Source: an uncultured Pseudomonadota bacterium
GTDB lineage: Bacteria; Pseudomonadota; Alphaproteobacteria; UBA3830
Reading direction: 5' to 3'
NCBI GenBank assembly: GCA_902761495.1
Contig: CACWKL010000006.1
Location: 1 to 34,909 of the forward strand
Length of the DNA stretch: 34,909 nt
This document shows positions 17,947 through 25,554 of the stretch, one piece after another. Numbering within the stretch: the first letter of the stretch is position 1; every line of letters starts with the position of its first letter. Under the pieces are notes generated by a model that searched no databases, was not told where the DNA came from, and was given only the letters and a program-made list of their open reading frames with translations. Both the position numbers and the translations under genes were made by a program.

Positions 17947-19179
17947 TCAGTTTTTGATTTCCAAAATCACGGTTTTCTTCTTGCCGCAGGACAACTTAAG
18001 CAGATCTCCGTCGGACAAATCTTGCGGAAGTTTGTAGTCCTCGGTGATCGCCTCATTGTTCACGTAGACGCCCTTGCCTCGGATCATCCTTTTCGCATCG
18101 CCTCGGCTGGAGCACAATTGAGTTTTCACCAAAATATCGATAATTGACGCGCTTTTCTCCGTCGGAAATCTGTTCACCGAGTCGATTTTGGCCAAATCTT
18201 CGCAGGACTGATTGAAAATTTGCTCAGCGGATTGATGAATGGATGCGAGCGAATCTTTTCCGTGCACGATGGATGTAATTTCGTCCGCTAAAATGACTTT
18301 CAGCGCGTTTATTTCGCTTCCCTTGACGGATTCCATTTTTTTGATCTCGTCGATCGGCAAATCCGTGAATAAATACATCAAGTTAATGACATCTGCGTCG
18401 GCGACATTCCTCCAGTACTGCCAGAAATCGTAGGCGGACATGAAGTTTTCGGACAGCCAGACTGCTCCGTTGGCCGTCTTCCCCATCTTTTTTCCGTCGC
18501 TGGTTGTCAGCAGCGGATTGGTTAGCCCGAACGCTTCGGCTTCGCACTTCTTTCTTATTAATTCGACACCGCAAACAATGTTGCCCCACTGGTCCTGTCC
18601 GCCCAGCTGGATTCGGCAGTCTTTGTCACAGAAAAGTCTGTAGAAATCGTAAGCCTGTAAAATCATGTAGTTGAATTCCAAAAAGCTCAGCGAATTGTTT
18701 TGCGATAGCTTGGTTTTGACTGAATCAAACCCGATCATGCGGTTTATCGAGAAATATTTTCCGATGTCGCGCAGAAATTCCAGGTAATTGATGTTATCCA
18801 ACCATGCAGCGTTATTCACCATGATTGCTTTATCGTCCCCAAATTCCAAAAACGGTTCGAGGCAGGATTTTATCCCTTTCAGATTTTCCTTGATTTGCTC
18901 ATTCGAAAGCATCGGGCGGGTAGTATTGCGGAAAGAAGGATCTCCGACTTTTGTCGTGCCGCCTCCGACCAAGATAACCGGCTTGTGTCCGTGCTTCTGG
19001 AACAGCCGCATCGTAAATATCGGAATCAAATGCCCTACATGCAGACTTTTTGCGGTGATATCGAAGCCCACATATCCGTGTCGTCCTTTTGTCGACAAAT
19101 ATTCGTCGATTGCTTCTAAATTTGTGGTTTGGTACACAAAACCCCTGGCCACAGCCTCATTCAAAAAGGACGATTTCAT
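17947..19179 (-). CDS. tyrS: Tyrosyl-tRNA synthetase
   Basis: TyrRS charges tRNA-Tyr with tyrosine. The 410-residue protein has the HIGH-type motif HVGH (47-50), tyrosine-pocket segments YMILQAYDFYRL and QLGGQDQWGN, and the KMSKS-type motif KMGKT (231-235), all normal for bacterial TyrRS. An S4 RNA-binding domain follows from about residue 345 (RGDAKRMIRGKGVYVNN). GGAG lies seven bases before the ATG. It is 26 bases downstream of the alpha/beta-hydrolase gene, on the same strand, and is probably cotranscribed with it. Confidence 0.97.
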   Translation of the reverse strand: MKSSFLNEAVARGFVYQTTNLEAIDEYLSTKGRHGYVGFDITAKSLHVGHLIPIFTMRLFQKHGHKPVILVGGGTTKVGDPSFRNTTRPMLSNEQIKENLKGIKSCLEPFLEFGDDKAIMVNNAAWLDNINYLEFLRDIGKYFSINRMIGFDSVKTKLSQNNSLSFLEFNYMILQAYDFYRLFCDKDCRIQLGGQDQWGNIVCGVELIRKKCEAEAFGLTNPLLTTSDGKKMGKTANGAVWLSENFMSAYDFWQYWRNVADADVINLMYLFTDLPIDEIKKMESVKGSEINALKVILADEITSIVHGKDSLASIHQSAEQIFNQSCEDLAKIDSVNRFPTEKSASIIDILVKTQLCSSRGDAKRMIRGKGVYVNNEAITEDYKLPQDLSDGDLLKLSCGKKKTVILEIKN

Positions 19180-19205
19180 TATTTTCTCCCGTAATTTTTC
19201 GATAA

Positions 19206-19859
19206 CTAGACGACTTTACGCATTTCTCTCCTGGAGTTCAAGTATTCAGTGACATATTGCTTGATGGTGTCCAGATGTCCCGTGAAAGAATGATCGCAAT
19301 TCGGAATTACGCGATAATCGATTGAAATTCCCCGCTGACCGTTCAATTTCTCGACCAATTTGTCCACATGCTCTGTCGGGCACACGATATCATCCGCGCC
19401 GTTTATCATCATGCCGGAAACAGGGCAGGGCGCTAAGAAAGAAAAATCATTGAGGTTCGCCGGCGGACAAACAGAGATGAAACCCGAAATTTCAGGACGT
19501 CGCATCAAAAGCTGCATTCCGATCAAAGCTCCGAACGAAAATCCTGCTATCCAAATTTCGCGATGGCCTTTGTTTATGTCTCGAATCCAGTCGAGCACCG
19601 AAGCGGTGTCGTTGAATTCTCCTTCGCCCTTGTCGAATTCACCTTCCGATTTTCCGACTCCTCGAAAATTAAATCGAATTACGGAAAAACCGTTTTCCAC
19701 GAAAGCATTGTACAGACTTACGGTGACTCGGTTGTTCATGGTTCCGCCCTGCATAGGATTCGGATGCAACACCATAGCCAAAGGTGCTCCGGTTTGTCTA
19801 CTGTGATGATATCTCGCCTCGATCCGTCCTGCGTGACCTGTTAAAACAATAGCTGGCAT
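19206..19859 (-). CDS. Alpha/beta hydrolase (COG2945-like)
   Basis: This cytoplasmic alpha/beta-hydrolase-fold protein (217 residues) has the nucleophile elbow GFSFG with Ser108, an acid in NGADDIVCP (Asp156 or Asp157) and a His in CDHSF (His190), so the triad is complete. HPNPMQGGTMNN and RFNFRGVGKSEG are signatures of a conserved proteobacterial family of unknown substrate. GGGG precedes the ATG, and an extended -10 promoter lies upstream. It is the first gene of a two-gene unit with tyrS. Confidence 0.88.
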   Translation of the reverse strand: MPAIVLTGHAGRIEARYHHSRQTGAPLAMVLHPNPMQGGTMNNRVTVSLYNAFVENGFSVIRFNFRGVGKSEGEFDKGEGEFNDTASVLDWIRDINKGHREIWIAGFSFGALIGMQLLMRRPEISGFISVCPPANLNDFSFLAPCPVSGMMINGADDIVCPTEHVDKLVEKLNGQRGISIDYRVIPNCDHSFTGHLDTIKQYVTEYLNSRREMRKVV

Positions 19860-19886
19860 AATAGTCCCCTACCTGATAAAAAATCC

Positions 19887-19895
19887 ATTATATCA
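19887..19895 (-). promoter_or_regulatory. Extended -10 promoter of the hydrolase-tyrS operon
   Basis: The minus strand reads TGATATAAT (19895-19887), an extended -10 (TGnTATAAT). There is no good -35 at normal spacing, as is usual for extended -10 promoters. The transcript would start near 19880, 20 bases before the ATG at 19859. Confidence 0.55.
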
Positions 19896-19940
19896 AATAA
19901 TGGCTTTGAATGCTTTTTACAAGGGGGGAGACGAAAAAAG

Positions 19941-19969
19941 TTCATAATATTTTAAATCTATGATAGAAT
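19941..19969 (+). promoter_or_regulatory. Promoter of pgk
   Basis: TTCATA (19941-19946, 4 of 6) is followed by a 17-base spacer and TAGAAT (19964-19969, 5 of 6). The predicted start near 19976 leaves a 70-base leader. That leader contains a weak inverted repeat (GTAAATT ... AATTTAC) before the GAGGGAG ribosome-binding site. Confidence 0.5.
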
Positions 19970-20048
19970 ACAGCGCGATTGTTAGTAAATTTATTAACTA
20001 AGAATTTACGGTTTTTGGATAGTTCTGAAATAATAGAGGGAGTAGAGT

Positions 20049-21224
20049 ATGGAATTGTCTGACAAAGTGGTTCTGGTTCGAGTGGATTTTAATGTCCCGA
20101 TGGGAAATGGCATCATAATGGATGATGCTAGGATAAGAGTTCCTGTCGCAACCGTGAGAGATTTGCAGAATAGAGGAGCGAAAGTTGTTTTGATATCTCA
20201 TCTCGGTAAGACTTCAGACCAAACAGAGGTAGAGAGTTTGAGACAATTAATTCCTCATATAGAGAAGATTTACAAGAGTTCCGTTTTGTTTATAGAGAAC
20301 TATTTGAGTGAAAATACCCGATCTTTGATAAAGAAAGCTCCTCAGAATAGTTTAATCCTTTTTGAGAATCTCAGATTCCATCCGCAGGAGGAAAGTTGCG
20401 ATTTGGCTTTTGCCGAAAAATTGGCGTCATTAGGGGATTTTTTCGTGAACGAGGCATTTTCGGTATCTCATCGTAAACATGCTTCGGTTTTCGGAATACC
20501 TCAGTTTTTGCCGTCAGATTTGGGTGAGAATTTTAAGAAAGAAATTAAAAATATAGAGAGATTTTTTAATTATTCTTCCGGGAAAAGAATGGCTATTATC
20601 GGAGGTTCGAAGTTATTAACGAAGATAAAATTGCTCAAGCGGCTAGTTACTAAGGTAGATAAGTTGGCTCTTGGAGGAGGAATTGCGGGTGCTTTTCTTT
20701 CCTATTTCAAGAATGACATATCGGAGGTTTTTGACTTTGGAGAGTACGAAGCAGATGTTAAAGAAGTTACGGAAAATGCAAAAAAATTTGGATGTGAATT
20801 AATTGTCCCGACTGATTTTTCCGCTTTGATTTCGACAAAAAGCGAGCATGCAATTATGCGGTCCGAGGATTCCAATACAATGGTTTTCGATATAGGACCT
20901 GATTCCGTAAAGTTGCTGGAAGATCATATCTTGACCAGCGACATGGTATTGTGGAACGGTCCGGTGGGGTTGTTCGAGCGAAGTCCGTTTGAGTTTGGAA
21001 CAAAGGCGATTGCCGAATTTATTGCCGAAAGAACGCAAAATCATCAGTTGATTTCGATTATCGGAGGAGGCGATACAGGGTTTGCCATGAAAAAATTCGG
21101 CGTCGCGGATAAGATGACATGCATATCTACAGCAGGCGGTGCTTTCCTGAATTATGTCGAAAATGAAGATTGTCCGGCCTTGGAGGCGATACGTATCAGT
21201 CACAGTAAATTCGGAGAATTGTGA
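20049..21224 (+). CDS. pgk: Phosphoglycerate kinase (diverged sequence)
   Basis: Pgk interconverts 1,3-bisphosphoglycerate plus ADP and 3-phosphoglycerate plus ATP. The 391-residue chain keeps VRVDFNVP, the substrate-binding Arg in ENLRFHP and the His/Arg region SHRKHAS. It also keeps the paired Lys of GGSKLLTK, plus VLWNGPVGLFE and the nucleotide loop GGGDTGFA. It differs from typical Pgk in SHLGKT (usually SHLGRP, so Arg to Lys) and FSVSHRKHAS (usually FGTAHRAHAS). No other glycolytic gene (gap, fba) is adjacent. It appears functional but evolves faster than usual. Confidence 0.93.
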   Translation: MELSDKVVLVRVDFNVPMGNGIIMDDARIRVPVATVRDLQNRGAKVVLISHLGKTSDQTEVESLRQLIPHIEKIYKSSVLFIENYLSENTRSLIKKAPQNSLILFENLRFHPQEESCDLAFAEKLASLGDFFVNEAFSVSHRKHASVFGIPQFLPSDLGENFKKEIKNIERFFNYSSGKRMAIIGGSKLLTKIKLLKRLVTKVDKLALGGGIAGAFLSYFKNDISEVFDFGEYEADVKEVTENAKKFGCELIVPTDFSALISTKSEHAIMRSEDSNTMVFDIGPDSVKLLEDHILTSDMVLWNGPVGLFERSPFEFGTKAIAEFIAERTQNHQLISIIGGGDTGFAMKKFGVADKMTCISTAGGAFLNYVENEDCPALEAIRISHSKFGEL

Positions 21225-21282
21225 AAAAAGAAATTAATTTTTTTGTTACTGAGATTTTGGATTGTTTCAAAAAAAAGAGGTT

Positions 21283-21325
21283 ACGAATTTCGAGACAGGT
21301 GAGGTTTCAGAAAATTCGTTATTTT
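21283..21325 (+). terminator. Possible weak terminator between pgk and a convergent gene
   Basis: ACGAATTTC (21283-21291) and GAAAATTCGT (21310-21319) can pair with one bulged base. TATTTTAAT follows on the plus strand. The loop is long (18 bases) and the tail only moderately T-rich. Confidence 0.3.
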
Positions 21326-22058
21326 AATATTCTGTGTTTCTTTCCGGAAAAAATGAATCTCCGGATGGATTTCTCTTTGTTTGTTGAGACAATTTGTTAT
21401 TTTTGATACCTAGGCTATCTTCTACTTCCGTTTTGTAGGCAGATACTATATATTTTACGTCTTCAAAAAGGTCATATGAGACATAGAATGACGAAGCGAG
21501 CATCGTTATTATTCTGAAATTTTTTACTTTCTCCTCAAATAAGATTTGCGTACGACCACAAAATCCGGAGAAATATTTCTCTTCTATTGAGAAGGTTTTA
21601 TCTAAGTCGTTTTTCCAATCAGCGAATTTAAATTCCGCTTTTGGGCATTTTTCGTTAAATATGTGGACATTATCTGGTATTTCAGGTAAAGATCGTTCAT
21701 TTGAGTCTTGAATAAATACAAATACTGCGGTATCACAGTTGCTAAAAGAAGTTCCTTTCGGCCACAGCACACCCACCAATCCATTGTTTCCCTTGAAAGT
21801 TCTGTAAGCCCAACCACTTGGAGCCCTTATTACAAATCGGCTACGCTCAGGTTGATCGGGTGTTTCGATCGGAAGACATCTTGGTTTGCGATTTGTTTTA
21901 TTCTTTGAACGACGAAATTGACGTTTATTGTAATTTGGCTTCCCTTTTTGATAATAGGACTGATCTTCCATTTCAATCGGATCATCATATTCCGATTCGT
22001 AATCTCCGAAAGATTCGAAAAAAAACAGCAAAGCTAATAAACAGCGTAATATCTTCAT
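21324..22058 (-). CDS. Secreted protein of unknown function
   Basis: This 244-residue protein has a Sec signal peptide (MKILRCLLALLFFFESFG, cleavage about residue 18). An acidic stretch (DYESEYDDPIEMED) comes next, followed by a strongly basic linker rich in Arg/Lys/Asn (about residues 37-61). A globular domain then begins at RFVIRAPSGWAYRTFKG. The pattern of GW, 'GLVGVLWPKGTSFSNCD' and a helical C-terminal half recalls small beta-barrel-like periplasmic proteins of proteobacteria, but I cannot name the family. The 16-bp palindrome at 22080-22095 lies just upstream. Confidence 0.7.
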   Translation of the reverse strand: MKILRCLLALLFFFESFGDYESEYDDPIEMEDQSYYQKGKPNYNKRQFRRSKNKTNRKPRCLPIETPDQPERSRFVIRAPSGWAYRTFKGNNGLVGVLWPKGTSFSNCDTAVFVFIQDSNERSLPEIPDNVHIFNEKCPKAEFKFADWKNDLDKTFSIEEKYFSGFCGRTQILFEEKVKNFRIITMLASSFYVSYDLFEDVKYIVSAYKTEVEDSLGIKNNKLSQQTKRNPSGDSFFPERNTEY

Positions 22059-22079
22059 ATCTTCCTACGTAACAATATC

Positions 22080-22095
22080 GAAACTCGCGAGTTTC
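22080..22095. repeat. Perfect 16-bp palindrome GAAACTCGCGAGTTTC
   Basis: The sequence equals its own reverse complement over 16 bases with no spacer. It lies 22 bases upstream of the ATG at 22058 (minus). It could be an operator bound by a dimeric regulator, or a 6-bp RNA hairpin with a CGCG loop in the leader. Confidence 0.8.
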
Positions 22096-22344
22096 TTTCC
22101 TTACTACGACTAAATTCTATCATTAAATTATCAACAAATTGTTAAATTTAAGATAAAATTGCTTGCAAAGTGTTATTAACGGTCAGAAAAAATTCAAAAA
22201 CACGAGGTCGAATGAGTTAAAGATTCTTAACAGAGATTATTTTTCATTAATTTAGAGGGTAAATTATCGAGAAATTACTTTGTTTTTCCGATTTGTTTAT
22301 TTCTGAAAATTTGTGAAAATGAGGGCAATTATCCGTCTTTTTTG

Positions 22345-22374
22345 TTGATTCGGTTTCAATCAAAGTGATAGTAT
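22345..22374 (+). promoter_or_regulatory. Weak candidate promoter of the galU operon
   Basis: TTGATT (22345-22350) and TAGTAT (22369-22374) are separated by 18 bases; each matches the consensus at 4 of 6 positions. It would drive galU and probably the five genes behind it. Confidence 0.3.
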
Positions 22375-22399
22375 CTTGTGAGTAATTTGCGAGGGGTGA

Positions 22400-23218
22400 A
22401 TGAGGATTCGTAAGGTAGTTTTTCCTGTTGGAGGTTTGGGGACACGATTTTTTCCGATTACTCGGGCTATTCCAAAGGAAATGCTGGGCATTATTGATAA
22501 GCCTCTGATTCACTATGCTTTTGAAGAAGCGATTAATGCGGGTATCGAGCAGTTTATATTTGTTACCCGGCACGGGAAGGATTCTATCGAGGATTACTTC
22601 GACTATATGTTTTCCCATCCTGATTATTTCGACATAAATATGGGGAGCGTCTGTTATGTTCGTCAAAATGAACCGAAAGGTCTCGGACACGCTGTGCTGT
22701 GCGCTAAAGATCTTATAAATAACGAACCGTTTGCGGTTATGTCGGCGGATGATTTTATTCTGAGTCCGAAGTCTTGTATCGGAGAAATGATAAAGAATTA
22801 CAACGGCGCAAATATGGTAGCGACAATGCCTGTCGATCGGAAACATGTCAGTCGTTATGGTATTCTGGACGTTGAGCATCAGGAAGGAAAGTTGGTCTAT
22901 GCGAAGTCGGTGGATGAAAAGCCTTCTCCGGAGAAAGCGAAGTCTAATATCGCGATAGTCGGGCGTTATTTACTGTCCGCGGATGTTTTTAAGGTTCTGG
23001 AACATCTTGGGCCGGGAGTAAACGGAGAAATCCAGTTAACTGATGCGCTGTTGAAGATGATTCCGTCTTACGGATTGGTAGGATTCAATTTTGAAGGACA
23101 AAGATTTGATTGCGGCTCCAAAGGCGGATTGTTGGCAGCTATTTTGCGAGTAGCCAGCAATACAGAGAAGCTGAAACACGTGATAGATGAATTTATAAAA
23201 GAAAATAAGGAAAAGTAA
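22400..23218 (+). CDS. galU: UTP-glucose-1-phosphate uridylyltransferase
   Basis: GalU makes UDP-glucose from UTP and glucose-1-phosphate. The 272-residue protein has the nucleotide-binding start FPVGGLGTRFFPITRAIPKE, the pocket Lys in DKPLIHYA, the VMSADDFIL metal-site region, VDEKPSPEKA and the late FDCGSKGG motif. It is slightly shorter than common GalU (about 290 residues), but the core is complete. A GAGGGG site precedes the ATG. Its TAA stop overlaps the ugd ATG (TAATG), so the product UDP-glucose passes to the next enzyme in the operon. Confidence 0.96.
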   Translation: MRIRKVVFPVGGLGTRFFPITRAIPKEMLGIIDKPLIHYAFEEAINAGIEQFIFVTRHGKDSIEDYFDYMFSHPDYFDINMGSVCYVRQNEPKGLGHAVLCAKDLINNEPFAVMSADDFILSPKSCIGEMIKNYNGANMVATMPVDRKHVSRYGILDVEHQEGKLVYAKSVDEKPSPEKAKSNIAIVGRYLLSADVFKVLEHLGPGVNGEIQLTDALLKMIPSYGLVGFNFEGQRFDCGSKGGLLAAILRVASNTEKLKHVIDEFIKENKEK

Positions 23219-24522
23219 TGAATATAACGGTAATTGGTACAGGTTATGTAGGATTGGTTTCCGGAGTTTGCTTTGCGGAGTTCGGATTTGATGTTACATG
23301 TGTGGACAACAACTTGGCGAAAGTTGAATCTTTGAAAAAAGGTGAAGTGCCGATCTACGAGCCGGGTCTTGATAAGTTGATGAAAAAAAATATGGTAGCA
23401 GGACGTCTCGGTTTTTCTTCTAGCACCAAGGATTCGGTAAAGGATGCCGATATCATATTCATTGCGGTGGGAACTCCGAGCAAAGAGGATGGTAGTGCCA
23501 ATTTGGATTACGTATATTTGGCAGTTGCGGAATTGGCTGGTTCGGTAAATCCGAATACTGTGTTGGTTATCAAGTCTACGGTGCCTGTCGGAACAACGAA
23601 ATCCGTGAAAAAATTCCTGCAAGATCGAGGAGTTGAGATTGATGTCGCGTTTAATCCTGAGTTTTTGAAAGAGGGAGCGGCGATTGATGATTTCATGCAT
23701 CCGGACAGAGTCATTCTCGGAGTTGAAAGCAAAAAAGCGAAAAAAGTTTTGTCTCAAGTTTACAGACCGCTTTACGTATTTAACGTTCCGATTGTATTCA
23801 CGAATTTAGAAACCGCAGAGTTGTCCAAATATTCTTCCAATGCTTTTTTGGCGATGAAAGTTACTTTCATAAATGAGATTGCAAATTTGTGCGAAGTTTG
23901 CGGGGCAGATGTCAATGACGTGGCTCTTGCCATGGGACTCGACAAAAGAATCGGAGATAAGTTTTTGTTGGCGGGCCCGGGGTACGGCGGCTCTTGTTTC
24001 CCGAAGGATACATCGGCACTGGCTGATTTTGCAAAAGATTTCGGTGTCAACATGAATTTAGTGGAGGAGACGATTTCTTCCAATGATAAGCGGCGCGCCA
24101 AAATGGTAAAAAAGATTCTTTCCGCTTGCGACGGGGAGGTCAAAGGTAAAGATATTTCAGTACTTGGCGTTACTTTCAAAGCGAATACCGACGATATGAG
24201 AGACAGTCCGAGCATTGAGATTATTCAGGCTTTACAGGAGGCTGGCGCGAACATAAAAGTTTACGATCCTTCCTTTTCTCAGCAAGCGAAAAGAATTTTC
24301 AATAATGTTTCGTGGGAAAAAAATCCTTACGAATGTTGTAACGATGCCGATGTTGTATTAATTTTGACAGACTGGAGTGAATTTCGAGCTCTCAATTTGA
24401 AAGAACTGAGAAAAAGGGTAAAAAATCCGTTATTGATCGATCTCAGAAATATTTATTCGGTGGATGAAGTTAGGGCTTCAGGGTTTTCGTACTGTTCTGT
24501 CGGAAGGGTATTTTGTAAGTAG
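23218..24522 (+). CDS. ugd: UDP-glucose 6-dehydrogenase
   Basis: Ugd oxidises UDP-glucose to UDP-glucuronate with two NAD+ and supplies precursors for LPS or exopolysaccharide. The 434-residue protein has the NAD-binding start VIGTGYVGLVSGVCFAE, STVPVGTT, FNPEFLKEGAA, the catalytic Cys260 in GPGYGGSCFPKD and the C-terminal NAD/UDP-binding Rossmann fold (VLGVTFKANTDDMRDSPS). It is translationally coupled to galU. The envC-like gene starts 16 bases after its stop. No glycosyltransferases that would use its product lie in the window. Confidence 0.97.
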   Translation: MNITVIGTGYVGLVSGVCFAEFGFDVTCVDNNLAKVESLKKGEVPIYEPGLDKLMKKNMVAGRLGFSSSTKDSVKDADIIFIAVGTPSKEDGSANLDYVYLAVAELAGSVNPNTVLVIKSTVPVGTTKSVKKFLQDRGVEIDVAFNPEFLKEGAAIDDFMHPDRVILGVESKKAKKVLSQVYRPLYVFNVPIVFTNLETAELSKYSSNAFLAMKVTFINEIANLCEVCGADVNDVALAMGLDKRIGDKFLLAGPGYGGSCFPKDTSALADFAKDFGVNMNLVEETISSNDKRRAKMVKKILSACDGEVKGKDISVLGVTFKANTDDMRDSPSIEIIQALQEAGANIKVYDPSFSQQAKRIFNNVSWEKNPYECCNDADVVLILTDWSEFRALNLKELRKRVKNPLLIDLRNIYSVDEVRASGFSYCSVGRVFCK

Positions 24523-24537
24523 AGTGTTTTATAGGTA

Positions 24538-25554
24538 ATGAAACTTTTTGTGGTAGCTTTTTTCGTTTCTTTGTTACTGTTTCAAACGGGAAGTTGCTCT
24601 TTTGTCCAGTCGTCGGAGATACGAAAGTTATGCAGAGAGGCTCAAAAGCAGGAATCGATTCTTTCTAAGGTTCAGGCAGCATTACAGGATGTAAATAAAC
24701 GAGAAAAGATGTCTTTGCCGACAATGATAAATGTTTACGAAATCTTGTCCAGATGTTGCACTGTGCTGTCCAGTATCCAGAGATTTTCGAATATGCTGAT
24801 AATCAGTAAATATCAGAGTAAGAATGATTTTATTCGTTGTTCGATTGTTATAAAAAGCTTCGCGGATTATTTCAAAAATATGAGTCTTAGGTTGGGAAGG
24901 GGTAATGCGGAATTAGTAAAGCTTCAGCGTGAGAAGAGCAATTTGGATAGGGATTATACTCAAGCTTCGGAAAAATACAGGGATGTTTGTAAGAAAATAG
25001 ATGAGGAATCCAAGAAACTTGCGGAAACCAGAGAGGAAAATGTAATTCAAAATGATGTGGTTTACCATATTGCGACTAAATCCGAATCTATTGAGGAGTT
25101 GGATGCCGAGTTGGAAGCAGAAAATGTAGTTGGGGTTTTAAGGAATAACAAAGTTTCAACAGATTTGTCCTTAGCTTATCCGGTAAATGGAAAAATTGTT
25201 GCGGAATTCGGAGATCGCGGGGATGATGGTTCGATGATTTGTTACATAGGATTTGAAACAAATCAAGAGGCGATTGTCACTTCTCCGGCGAAGGGTCTTG
25301 TAGTATTTTCCGGAAATTTTCTGAATTATCAGAATATGGTGATTATCAGTAACGGCGAATATCGGATATTCCTGTACGGCATTAATAAGATTTTTGCGGC
25401 GACGGGAGATGTTGTTGAAATTGGCGATTATATAGGTCAAATGGATGACAAGTCAAAGGATCCTCCGATCTTGAAAATGGAATTGAGAAGATCTGGAGAA
25501 CCTCTTGATCCGAGACATTGGCTTATGCAGACTATAGAGAAAGGGAAAAAATGA
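24538..25554 (+). CDS. envC: EnvC-like murein hydrolase activator (degenerate M23/LytM domain)
   Basis: The 338-residue exported protein has a signal peptide (about residues 1-20; GSC at the end is a poor lipobox). A long coiled-coil region follows (about 25-180), then a C-terminal LytM/M23 fold beginning near SLAYPVNGKIVAEFG. The metal-binding residues of active LytM peptidases are missing: the usual HxH before the last strand reads LKMELR. As in E. coli EnvC, the domain is probably inactive and stimulates a cell-wall amidase during division. The position before an S41 protease, a divergent polysaccharide deacetylase and rppH is the standard alphaproteobacterial order. Its stop overlaps the next start (ATGA). 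Confidence 0.85.
   Translation: MKLFVVAFFVSLLLFQTGSCSFVQSSEIRKLCREAQKQESILSKVQAALQDVNKREKMSLPTMINVYEILSRCCTVLSSIQRFSNMLIISKYQSKNDFIRCSIVIKSFADYFKNMSLRLGRGNAELVKLQREKSNLDRDYTQASEKYRDVCKKIDEESKKLAETREENVIQNDVVYHIATKSESIEELDAELEAENVVGVLRNNKVSTDLSLAYPVNGKIVAEFGDRGDDGSMICYIGFETNQEAIVTSPAKGLVVFSGNFLNYQNMVIISNGEYRIFLYGINKIFAATGDVVEIGDYIGQMDDKSKDPPILKMELRRSGEPLDPRHWLMQTIEKGKK

Larger units (their letters stand above)
22059..22399. other. 341-base intergenic region between divergent genes
   Basis: No open frame looks coding here, and no tRNA or known RNA is recognisable. It contains the upstream region of the minus-strand secreted-protein gene, with the 16-bp palindrome at 22080-22095 and an AGGA site before 22058. 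It also contains the upstream region of galU, with a weak promoter at 22345-22374. The middle (about 22110-22260) is very AT-rich. Confidence 0.6.

Noticed and set aside
21221-21406. 61-codon plus-strand frame overlapping the pgk stop (GTG start)
   Set aside because: It runs into the opposite-strand secreted-protein gene, has no family resemblance, and its start merely overlaps the pgk stop codon. It covers a possible terminator stem.
22059-22399. tRNA or other structured RNA gene in the longest intergenic gap
   Set aside because: No cloverleaf, CCA end or known RNA motif was found. Apart from the palindrome the sequence is plain AT-rich DNA.
22247-22879. 210-codon minus-strand frame starting inside galU and running into the intergenic region
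   Set aside because: Most of it is antisense to galU, there is no ribosome-binding site, and it has shadow-like composition.
23068-23757. 229-codon minus-strand frame opposite galU/ugd
   Set aside because: Antisense shadow of two well-conserved enzyme genes, with no recognisable domain.
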